From positions 1-6,473 of the forward strand of contig JAEZBW010000338.1 in assembly GCA_023426765.1 (NCBI GenBank): a stretch of DNA of 6,473 nucleotides, in the 5' to 3' direction. The stretch comes from Bacillota bacterium (GTDB lineage Bacteria; Bacillota; Clostridia; DSM-8532). Within the stretch, counting starts at the first letter, position 1; each line of letters starts with the position of its first letter. The notes under the pieces were generated by a model, which saw only the letters and a list, made by a program, of their open reading frames with translations, ran no database searches and had not been told where the DNA came from. The position numbers and the translations under genes were made by a program. Below are positions 1-4,618 of the stretch, in pieces.

Positions 1-38
1 CTGAGATCCTTCGCTTCGCTCAGGATGACAGCTTCGCT
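1..38. repeat. Palindromic interspersed-repeat-like sequence at left edge
   Basis: The first bases contain two alternative 5-bp pairings: CTGAG (1-5) with CTCAG (19-23), and ATCCT (6-10) with AGGAT (22-26). The core, read on the minus strand as CCTGAGCGAAGCGAAGGATC, resembles a short palindromic repeat that I know from intergenic regions of many bacterial genomes. The adjacent TGACAGCTTCGCT (26-38) recurs exactly at 4601-4613 in the same orientation. It lies outside any recognisable gene and is cut by the window edge, so its full length is unknown. The family membership is from memory and was not tested. Confidence 0.45.
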
Positions 39-56
39 AATGTTCATTGTGGTGCA

Positions 57-75
57 CAGCTTTCAGCTGATTTTT
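57..75 (+). terminator. Weak terminator-like hairpin before the amidohydrolase
   Basis: CAGCT (57-61) pairs with AGCTG (65-69) around a three-base loop. A single A and a run of five T (71-75) follow. The stem is short, so this is a weak intrinsic terminator at best. It would end a plus-strand transcript entering from left of the window. No gene end is visible here to support it. Confidence 0.22.
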
Positions 76-106
76 CCCTTTTGCGGCCTCTTGCCGCATC
101 GGAAAA
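72..106. other. Two-part imperfect hairpin, no T-run
   Basis: TGCGGC (82-87) pairs with GCCGCA (93-98) around a five-base loop. Outside an asymmetric internal loop, TTTTCC (72-77) pairs with GGAAAA (101-106). Neither strand has a T-run directly after the stem, so it does not read as a classical terminator. It sits in the leader region of the amidohydrolase gene and overlaps the T-run of the preceding small hairpin. Its role is unknown; RNA structure, a protein site or repeat remnant are all possible. Confidence 0.35.
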
Positions 107-153
107 TTAGTGCTAAACTATATTGAAGAGTGGCAGTGTAAATGTTTAGGATT

Positions 154-183
154 TTGCCCTGTTACAGGAATATAAGGTAATAT
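154..183 (+). promoter_or_regulatory. Weak candidate promoter for the amidohydrolase
   Basis: TTGCCC (154-159) and TAATAT (178-183), separated by 18 bases, are the best -35/-10 pair I can see ahead of the gene at 214. Each box matches four of six sigma-70/sigma-A consensus positions. TATAAG (171-176) is an alternative -10 but lacks a good partner. The start codon at 214 is preceded by GGGAG (198-202), rather far away, and by CAGG (204-207), so the ribosome binding site is also only moderate. Confidence 0.2.
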
Positions 184-213
184 TTTTACACAAAACTGGG
201 AGTCAGGTTTGAG

Positions 214-1011
214 ATGAGCAAAGAGTTTAAGATTTTCGATTTTCACAACCATATTTTCCCCGACAACATCGCAGAAAAAGCTGTTGCGAACATTGGCCGC
301 TATTATGGCCTGGACATGTGGGGACGGGGAACAGTGGATGCGCTCCTGGAAAGCGCAAGCCAAATCAATGCGGAACGGATTGTGGTACATTCCTCCGCAA
401 CCCACGCAGGACAGGTTAAAGCCATTAATGATTACATAGCCGGCGTTATCGGCAGCCATCCCCATTTAATCGGTTTCGGCACGCTGCATTCAGGCCTGGA
501 TGATATCGAATCCGAAGTGCAAAGGCTTATCACCCTTGGTCTGCGTGGAATTAAGCTGCACCCCGAATTTCAGCTGTTTTCAATCGATGACGAATCCATG
601 CTGCCGGTTTATGCAGCCATCGAGGGAAAGCTGCCGATGCTGATCCACATGGGGGATGCAAATAAAGATTCCTCCAGTCCTTTACGGCTTGCCCGTATTC
701 TTGACTGGTTTCCGAAGCTGGTGGTCATAGCGGCGCACCTGGGCGGTTATCAGATGTGGGATGAATCTGTAAAATACCTTGTCGGCAGAAACGTTTATAT
801 GGATACCTCCAGCTCGCTAGCCTACTTGAATGCTGACAAAGCCGTAGAATTAATGCGCCGGCATGGCATTGAAAAGATACTGTTCGGAACGGATTTTCCC
901 ATGTGGGGCCATCAGGAAGAGCTTGACAGGTTCCTGTCCCTTGGCCTGACAGAAGAAGAAAAGAGAGTTATTCTTTACGAAAATGCAGCAACGCTGTTAG
1001 GCGTATCTTAA
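214..1011 (+). CDS. Amidohydrolase family protein (Amidohydro_2 / TIM-barrel metallohydrolase)
   Basis: This 265-residue protein is a probable cytosolic metal-dependent hydrolase or decarboxylase of the amidohydrolase superfamily. The substrate cannot be told from sequence. The family's landmarks appear in order: an N-terminal metal-binding HxH (H11, H13 in DFHNHIFP), GIKLHP with K114 and H116, LIHMGD with H145, AAHLGG with H175, and GTDFPMW with the conserved catalytic/metal Asp D227. The C-terminal NAATLLG (257-263) is the usual family ending. No signal peptide or membrane segment is seen, and the length is normal for compact members, so the gene looks complete and intact. The ATG at 214 begins right before the HxH strand, as expected for the family. 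The gene stands alone, converging with the permease gene on the other strand. Family assignment is firm; any link to the metal genes further right is unsupported. Confidence 0.93.
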   Translation: MSKEFKIFDFHNHIFPDNIAEKAVANIGRYYGLDMWGRGTVDALLESASQINAERIVVHSSATHAGQVKAINDYIAGVIGSHPHLIGFGTLHSGLDDIESEVQRLITLGLRGIKLHPEFQLFSIDDESMLPVYAAIEGKLPMLIHMGDANKDSSSPLRLARILDWFPKLVVIAAHLGGYQMWDESVKYLVGRNVYMDTSSSLAYLNADKAVELMRRHGIEKILFGTDFPMWGHQEELDRFLSLGLTEEEKRVILYENAATLLGVS

Positions 1012-1037
1012 AACCTGAAACACCATTATACTCAAAG

Positions 1038-1058
1038 CCGCAGGGTTTTTAACCGCGG
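1038..1058. other. Stem-loop in convergent intergenic region (first of two exclusive folds)
   Basis: CCGC (1038-1041) pairs with GCGG (1055-1058), and GGTT (1044-1047) with AACC (1051-1054), around a TTT loop and with a two-base AG bulge. It lies 26 bases after the amidohydrolase stop. No T-run follows on the plus strand. On the minus strand, where it lies downstream of the permease gene, it is followed only by CTTTG. Its right arm is shared with the larger fold at 1054-1109, so both cannot form together. Confidence 0.4.
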
Positions 1059-1114
1059 GTGTGATCTCCTGTCCCTTGCAAATGCATTGGGCATGGGGAC
1101 ATACCCGCGATTTT
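1054..1114 (+). terminator. Long imperfect hairpin plus TTTT, likely terminator of the amidohydrolase
   Basis: A ten-pair outer stem joins 1054-1063 to 1100-1109 (GCGGGT with ACCCGC, one G-T wobble). After an eight-base bulge, TCCC (1072-1075) pairs with GGGA (1096-1099), and TGC (1077-1079) can pair with GCA (1091-1093). The plus strand continues with ATTTT (1110-1114). Placement between two convergent genes (stops at 1011 and 1140) fits a terminator. The T-run is short and the loop region long, so efficiency is uncertain. Confidence 0.42.
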
Positions 1115-1139
1115 ACATGCGTTCCTTGTGTGCAGAGTT

Positions 1140-2063
1140 TTATCCCAAAAGTGAAATGATCAAGGGTGCGGTGAATATGGACAGAATTGTTGACAGTGTT
1201 ACTACCTTTGAGGCGAACACCGAATCCTTATCAAACATTTCTGCGAAGATGGTGGTGTTTGCCGCAATCGGCATGGCTACCGCCGTTACAACAACTGAAG
1301 TCACCATTTTAGGGGCTCCAATCAGGCTGAAAATACCATATGCAGCCAGCGGAAGAAGAATCAGCTTGACTGCCGAGGCGTAATAAACCTTAACATCGTT
1401 CAGCAGCGTGCTAACCTTCGCGGTACTAATCAAAGCACCAATGATCAGCATGGACAGCGGGAGCGTCATATCCCCTACATATTTCAAAGCCTGACTGATT
1501 ACAGCGGGAACGGGAATCCGAAAAATGAAAATGACAACCCCCACATAAACTGCTATCATCGCCGGGTTCAACAAAGCATTTTTCAACGAAGTCCGAATAT
1601 TCACTTTCCCGTTTGACCCACTGAACATGGCAAGACCGAAGGTCCAGACGAACAGATTAAAAGCGCTTATATAAAAAGAACCCAGGAACACACCCTCATC
1701 TCCAAACAGCGCTTTCATCATCGGAAGCCCCATAAAGCCGCAATTTGAAAAAACGGCTGTAAACCGCAGGATGGGCTTCACCAGGCTGTTGTAATTCCTG
1801 TATAAAATTGCTGAAATCAATATGGAGAATAAGAAAAAGCCCGATCCGAGTAAAAGTACAAGCAGTGCGTTTTTCATCTTATCTGCCGAATACTCGAAGA
1901 AAAAGGAACCCAGTACCAGCATGGGGTTTGTGACATACAACAGGAGCTCCGAAAGCTTCTTTGACGCTCCGCCCGCAATAATGCCTGTTTTTCCGGCTAC
2001 AAAACCGATGGTCAGTATAATAAGCAGGATAAGCACCTGATTTAATACAATCTGAAAATTCAT
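1140..2063 (-). CDS. AEC family transporter (auxin efflux carrier / malate permease type)
   Basis: This 307-residue integral membrane protein belongs to the Mem_trans/AEC family, secondary transporters that in bacteria move organic anions such as malate or other metabolites. The substrate here is unknown. Nearly the whole length is hydrophobic, giving about ten membrane segments in two halves around a short polar stretch (149-160). Typical family motifs are TNPML (45-49), FSNCGFMGLP (105-114), LNPAM (165-169), TLPLSMLIIG (200-209) and MPIAANTTIFAE (264-275). Length is standard. I place the start at 2063 because GGAGGG (2068-2073) lies four bases upstream of that ATG. An in-frame GTG ten codons earlier (2093) has no ribosome binding site and would put the GGAGGG inside the gene. 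The gene follows the sensor kinase on the same strand, separated by a terminator-like hairpin, so it is probably its own unit. It converges with the amidohydrolase. Confidence 0.93.
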   Translation of the reverse strand: MNFQIVLNQVLILLIILTIGFVAGKTGIIAGGASKKLSELLLYVTNPMLVLGSFFFEYSADKMKNALLVLLLGSGFFLFSILISAILYRNYNSLVKPILRFTAVFSNCGFMGLPMMKALFGDEGVFLGSFYISAFNLFVWTFGLAMFSGSNGKVNIRTSLKNALLNPAMIAVYVGVVIFIFRIPVPAVISQALKYVGDMTLPLSMLIIGALISTAKVSTLLNDVKVYYASAVKLILLPLAAYGIFSLIGAPKMVTSVVVTAVAMPIAANTTIFAEMFDKDSVFASKVVTLSTILSIFTAPLIISLLG

Positions 2064-2067
2064 TTTG

Positions 2068-2073
2068 CCCTCC
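2068..2073 (-). promoter_or_regulatory. Ribosome binding site that sets the AEC start
   Basis: GGAGGG on the minus strand, followed by CAAA and then the ATG at 2063-2061. This near-perfect Shine-Dalgarno sequence favours the shorter 307-residue product over the version starting at GTG 2093. Confidence 0.8.
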
Positions 2074-2095
2074 AAAAGGATGCTGTTGGACACAA

Positions 2096-2126
2096 ATTAA
2101 AAGTCGAGGCATCTTTGTGCCTCGAT
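2096..2126 (-). terminator. Intrinsic terminator-like hairpin after the sensor kinase
   Basis: On the minus strand a perfect eight-pair stem, TCGAGGCA (2125-2118) with TGCCTCGA (2111-2104), closes a six-base loop. It is followed by C and TTTTAATTT. It starts about 40 bases after the kinase stop codon (2167), as expected for the end of the regulator-kinase unit. It also lies just upstream of the permease start, so a role in the permease's 5' leader is possible if that gene's promoter is the candidate at 2129-2157. Confidence 0.6.
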
Positions 2127-2128
2127 AT

Positions 2129-2157
2129 ATTCTAACACAGGAATATGTATGAGGGAA
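2129..2157 (-). promoter_or_regulatory. Candidate promoter for the AEC gene
   Basis: On the minus strand TTCCCT (2157-2152) and TAGAAT (2134-2129) are spaced by 17 bases. The -10 box matches five of six consensus positions, the -35 only three. Transcription would start near the beginning of the hairpin at 2104-2125, which would then sit at the very 5' end of the permease mRNA. No better promoter is visible between the hairpin and the permease start. Confidence 0.28.
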
Positions 2158-2166
2158 CAGGTAATC

Positions 2167-3567
2167 TTATTCGGTAACCTGTCCGTTCTTTGGCAGAGTT
2201 ATAAAAAACTTTGTTCCCTGGTCTTTATTGCTTTTTACCGTTATTGTGCCGGAATGCGCTGAAACGATAGCCTTTGCAATCGTCAGCCCTATTCCGGAAC
2301 CCCCGGTGGAACGGGTTCTTGATTTGTCAGCCCTGTAGAACCGTTCAAAAATATATGGCAAATCTTCTTCAGAGATACCTTCTCCGTTGTCTTCCACGGT
2401 TATTTCGGTTTTTATGCCATCCCCCGAAACATGGATGACTACCCTTCCATTTTCCGGCGTATATTTCTGTGCATTGGACAGCAAGTTCACAAAGACCTGG
2501 CTCATTTTATCCCTGTCAGCTAAAATCTTCTCTTCATCCCCGATGATTTGAACCCGGATATCCTTCATCAGGAATTCGTTCTGGAAGTTTTGCACCAGCC
2601 TTCTTAAAAGCTCGGTGACATCAAAGTGCGTTTTGTCCAGGATCAGATTTTCTCCTTCAAAACGTGCCAGCTTCCCAAGATCACCCACCATGCGGTTGAT
2701 TCTGACCACTTCCTCATGGCAGCTTTTCAGCCTGTCCCTGTCGGGCTCCCAAATGCCATCCATCATCGCTTCAAGGTGACTCTGCAATGTGGCAAGGGGA
2801 GTTCTTAGTTCATGGGCCAGATCACCGGTCAGCCTTTTTCGCAGGGCCTCCTGCTTCTCCAGGCTTTCAGCCAGATTATTGATCGTTGCTGTCAGCTGGC
2901 TGATTTCAGTCATGTCGGAGGTTGATGTAATCCTGTCGGAATAACACCCTTTCTCTATCGATCCGGCAGACCGTATCACCTTCAAAATCGGTTTGCTCAG
3001 TCGATTTGCAGTAAAGTTGGCCAATAATACCGCTGCGATTAATGAAAAAACCCCCACCCCCATCAAAACCTGATTCAGCGTGTTAATGAAAGCGAGCTCA
3101 TGTTCCCCCAAATAATAGGGGCCGTAGGATCCTATTTCCACCACACCTATTTTGCTCAGCTGATAATAGACAGGATAAGGATTTTCTTTATATGTATCTT
3201 TCACGAAGGGATACCGCTGGTTTACAGTCTGAGCCATCTGCTCGATAATTCTCTGACACATTCCATTGTTGTGCAATGTGGCATCCCATATGATCGTACC
3301 GGTGTTGTCCCTGACCTTGATGATAATCCCATTCTCAAGCGCTTGTACGCCGGTGATTTCGATATCATCATAAACCCATGCGCCTTTTTTGCCATACTGC
3401 CCCGCAAGCTCGTTGACAATCCTCCGGTTCACCTCTTCCCGATTTTGATTCACATATTCACGGAAATGCTTATCCAGGAAGAAATTGGTCAGGCTGCTGA
3501 TCAATATGATGCATAGTCCTATCACCGCAATATACGAGAGTATGAGCTTGGACTTCAAGCTTCGCAT
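2167..3567 (-). CDS. Sensor histidine kinase (HAMP-HisKA-HATPase, BaeS/PhoR type)
   Basis: This 466-residue membrane sensor kinase autophosphorylates on His and passes the phosphate to the adjacent response regulator. Domains in order: a short cytosolic N-terminus; TM1 (about 8-30); an extracytoplasmic sensor region (about 31-163); TM2 (about 164-186); a HAMP linker (about 187-240); the HisKA dimerisation domain with phospho-acceptor H252 in DLAHELRTPL; and the ATP-binding domain. The last has an N box with N365 (NLLSNAQKYTP), G1 DNGEGI (393-398), an F box FERFYRADKSR (408-417) and G2 GGSGIG (422-427). All catalytic boxes are intact and length is normal. The signal is unknown; the sensor region has a lone Cys (C104) and no obvious metal-binding cluster. 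The ATG at 3567 is preceded by AAAGGAA about 11 bases away and lies 27 bases after the regulator stop, so the two are almost certainly co-transcribed. A hairpin terminator follows. Confidence 0.96.
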   Translation of the reverse strand: MRSLKSKLILSYIAVIGLCIILISSLTNFFLDKHFREYVNQNREEVNRRIVNELAGQYGKKGAWVYDDIEITGVQALENGIIIKVRDNTGTIIWDATLHNNGMCQRIIEQMAQTVNQRYPFVKDTYKENPYPVYYQLSKIGVVEIGSYGPYYLGEHELAFINTLNQVLMGVGVFSLIAAVLLANFTANRLSKPILKVIRSAGSIEKGCYSDRITSTSDMTEISQLTATINNLAESLEKQEALRKRLTGDLAHELRTPLATLQSHLEAMMDGIWEPDRDRLKSCHEEVVRINRMVGDLGKLARFEGENLILDKTHFDVTELLRRLVQNFQNEFLMKDIRVQIIGDEEKILADRDKMSQVFVNLLSNAQKYTPENGRVVIHVSGDGIKTEITVEDNGEGISEEDLPYIFERFYRADKSRTRSTGGSGIGLTIAKAIVSAHSGTITVKSNKDQGTKFFITLPKNGQVTE

Positions 3568-3594
3568 TGAATATAAAGTTCCTTTCTGTTTTCG

Positions 3595-4293
3595 TTACTC
3601 CGCACCAAACTTATATCCAACACCGTAAACGGTCTGAACATAAACCGGCCGTTTCGGATCTGATTCAATTTTTTGCCGGAGATTTTTGATGTGGGTGTCG
3701 ATGGTCCTGTCAAATCCGTCAAAATCTTCTCCCAATGCAATGCCAATCAGCTCATCACGGGTGAAGGTTTTCTGCGGATATTTGATCAGGGTCAGTAGAA
3801 TTCGGTATTCGTTCGGTGTCAAGTTGACGACTTCTCCCAGTTTTTTTACCCCATGCTTCACGCTGTCGATAACAAGATCCCCATCCTTGAAGCTCAGGGT
3901 GTTCGAAAGCGCAACCGGTTCTTCCGAAACCCTCCGAAGTATAGTTTTAACCCTGGCAATCAGCTGCTTTGGACTGAATGGCTTTGTGACATAATCATCC
4001 GCCCCGATATCCAGGCCCTTCAGGACATCCTCCTCTTCCACCTTTGCCGTGAGCATGATGATCGGAACCCTGGACTGTTTCCGGATGATCATACAGATCT
4101 CTTCACCGGAAACATCCGGAAGCATCAAATCAAGAATGACAAAGGACGGTTCAACCTTTTCAAACAATGAAAGAGCCTGCTGTCCATCATATGCGGCATA
4201 AACTTCATAGCCTTCATGTTCCAGATAGGAACGGACCACCTCCACAAGCTTTTTTTCATCGTCGACTACCAGGATTTTCTTTGCGGATATCAC
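3595..4293 (-). CDS. OmpR/PhoB-family response regulator
   Basis: This 232-residue cytosolic DNA-binding regulator is the partner of the kinase directly downstream. The receiver domain (about 5-118) has the acidic pair D11/D12, the phospho-acceptor D55 in VILDLMLPD, T82 in MLTAK and K104 in TKPF, all intact. The C-terminal winged helix (about 132-230) has the LTPNEYRIL stretch (158-166), a recognition helix near FDRTIDTHIKNLRQKI (194-209) and the wing motif YGVGYKF (223-229). Length is standard for the family. The start is a GTG at 4293, chosen because GGAGGT (4304-4299) lies five bases upstream and because it opens just before the first receiver strand. An ATG at 4306 is out of frame. The roughly 100-base leader contains a spaced direct repeat (4333-4365) that could be an operator. 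What it controls is not shown; the metal genes upstream on the same strand are the obvious candidates. Confidence 0.96.
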   Translation of the reverse strand: MISAKKILVVDDEKKLVEVVRSYLEHEGYEVYAAYDGQQALSLFEKVEPSFVILDLMLPDVSGEEICMIIRKQSRVPIIMLTAKVEEEDVLKGLDIGADDYVTKPFSPKQLIARVKTILRRVSEEPVALSNTLSFKDGDLVIDSVKHGVKKLGEVVNLTPNEYRILLTLIKYPQKTFTRDELIGIALGEDFDGFDRTIDTHIKNLRQKIESDPKRPVYVQTVYGVGYKFGAE

Positions 4294-4298
4294 AGGGT

Positions 4299-4304
4299 AC
4301 CTCC
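4299..4304 (-). promoter_or_regulatory. Ribosome binding site supporting the GTG start of the response regulator
   Basis: GGAGGT on the minus strand, then ACCCT and the GTG at 4293-4291. The strong site and correct spacing outweigh the non-ATG start codon. Confidence 0.8.
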
Positions 4305-4332
4305 ATACTACAATCGGGCGGAAGATTTCCCT

Positions 4333-4365
4333 CCGTTGCTGCCTGCTTTCAGCCGTATGCCTGCT
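4333..4365 (-). repeat. Spaced direct repeat in the response-regulator leader (candidate operator)
   Basis: On the minus strand AGCAGGCA occurs at 4365-4358 and again at 4347-4340, an 18-base period. Each copy is followed closely by ACGG (after one base in the first copy, three in the second). Two copies of an 8-mer in about 100 bases is unlikely by chance. Position directly ahead of an OmpR-family regulator gene suggests an autoregulatory binding site, but the period is longer than the roughly 10-11 bases usual for tandem OmpR-type half sites. Confidence 0.4.
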
Positions 4366-4373
4366 AATTGTGT

Positions 4374-4390
4374 TTTACGGTTCACGTAAA
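4374..4390. other. Small hairpin after the LDCC-type gene
   Basis: TTTACG (4374-4379) pairs with CGTAAA (4385-4390) around a five-base loop. It begins six bases after the stop codon of the 46-residue gene on the minus strand. No T-run follows on that strand, so it is not a clear terminator, and read-through into the regulator gene remains possible. It could also be a dyad protein-binding site. Confidence 0.35.
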
Positions 4391-4395
4391 TTTGT

Positions 4396-4536
4396 CTAAT
4401 GGTTTTTCAATACTTTATCATGTTTATTCAGCTGGCAGCAATCCATTTTTCCTTTGCCAAAGGCTTGTTCATTTTCCAAGGCCATTTTGTCCAATGCCTT
4501 TCGAAGCCTTTTCTTTATTCTTTCCCATAATTTCAT
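4396..4536 (-). CDS. LDCC-motif-type small putative metal-binding protein (46 aa)
   Basis: This is a 46-residue, highly charged, probably cytosolic protein. Residues 1-24 look like an amphipathic, Lys/Arg-rich helix followed by ENEQAFG (21-27), then KMDCCQLN with adjacent cysteines C33 and C34, and a short polar tail. The pattern of a helix, 'NE..FG.G', then an (L/M)DCC-x-LN signature matches the tiny clostridial proteins I know as 'LDCC motif putative metal-binding protein'; here Met replaces Leu. Their biochemical role is not established. I chose the ATG at 4536. The frame stays open upstream to 4635, but the extra 33 residues would overlap the end of the fusion gene and lack the family's look. 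The ribosome binding site is weak (AGTGAGAG). The gene lies 82 bases after a copper-type transporter fusion on the same strand, which fits metal binding. It is easily missed by gene callers because of its size. Confidence 0.72.
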   Translation of the reverse strand: MKLWERIKKRLRKALDKMALENEQAFGKGKMDCCQLNKHDKVLKNH

Positions 4537-4570
4537 GTCTCTCACTGCTTTCTTGTTTTTCTTGCTGTTG

Positions 4571-4595
4571 TTAAGAAAAGATGAAACACTTTCAT
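4571..4595 (-). terminator. Weak hairpin with T-rich tail between fusion gene and LDCC-type gene
   Basis: On the minus strand ATGAAA (4595-4590) pairs with TTTCAT (4586-4581) around GTG, followed by CTTTTCTTAA. The stem is AT-rich and short, so it would at best attenuate transcription from the fusion gene (stop at 4619) into the small gene. Confidence 0.28.
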
Positions 4596-4618
4596 AACAG
4601 TGACAGCTTCGCTCTGGC

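Noticed and set aside
118..465. Minus-strand 115-residue open frame over the start of the amidohydrolase, containing a CVGCGG stretch
   Set aside because: It lies mostly antisense to an intact, well-recognised gene and resembles no family; the Cys pattern is a by-product of the opposite strand.
1087..1383. Plus-strand 98-residue open frame starting in the convergent intergenic region
   Set aside because: It runs antisense into the AEC permease gene, shows no domain, and lacks a good ribosome binding site; treated as a shadow.
2064..2093. N-terminal ten-codon extension of the AEC permease from GTG 2093
   Set aside because: There is no ribosome binding site ahead of 2093, and the GGAGGG at 2068-2073 points to the ATG at 2063.
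4372..4398. Possible promoter TAGACA / TAAAAC (minus strand) ahead of the response regulator
   Set aside because: The spacing is only 15 bases, the -35 overlaps the stop codon of the small gene, and the -10 is poor; too weak to list.
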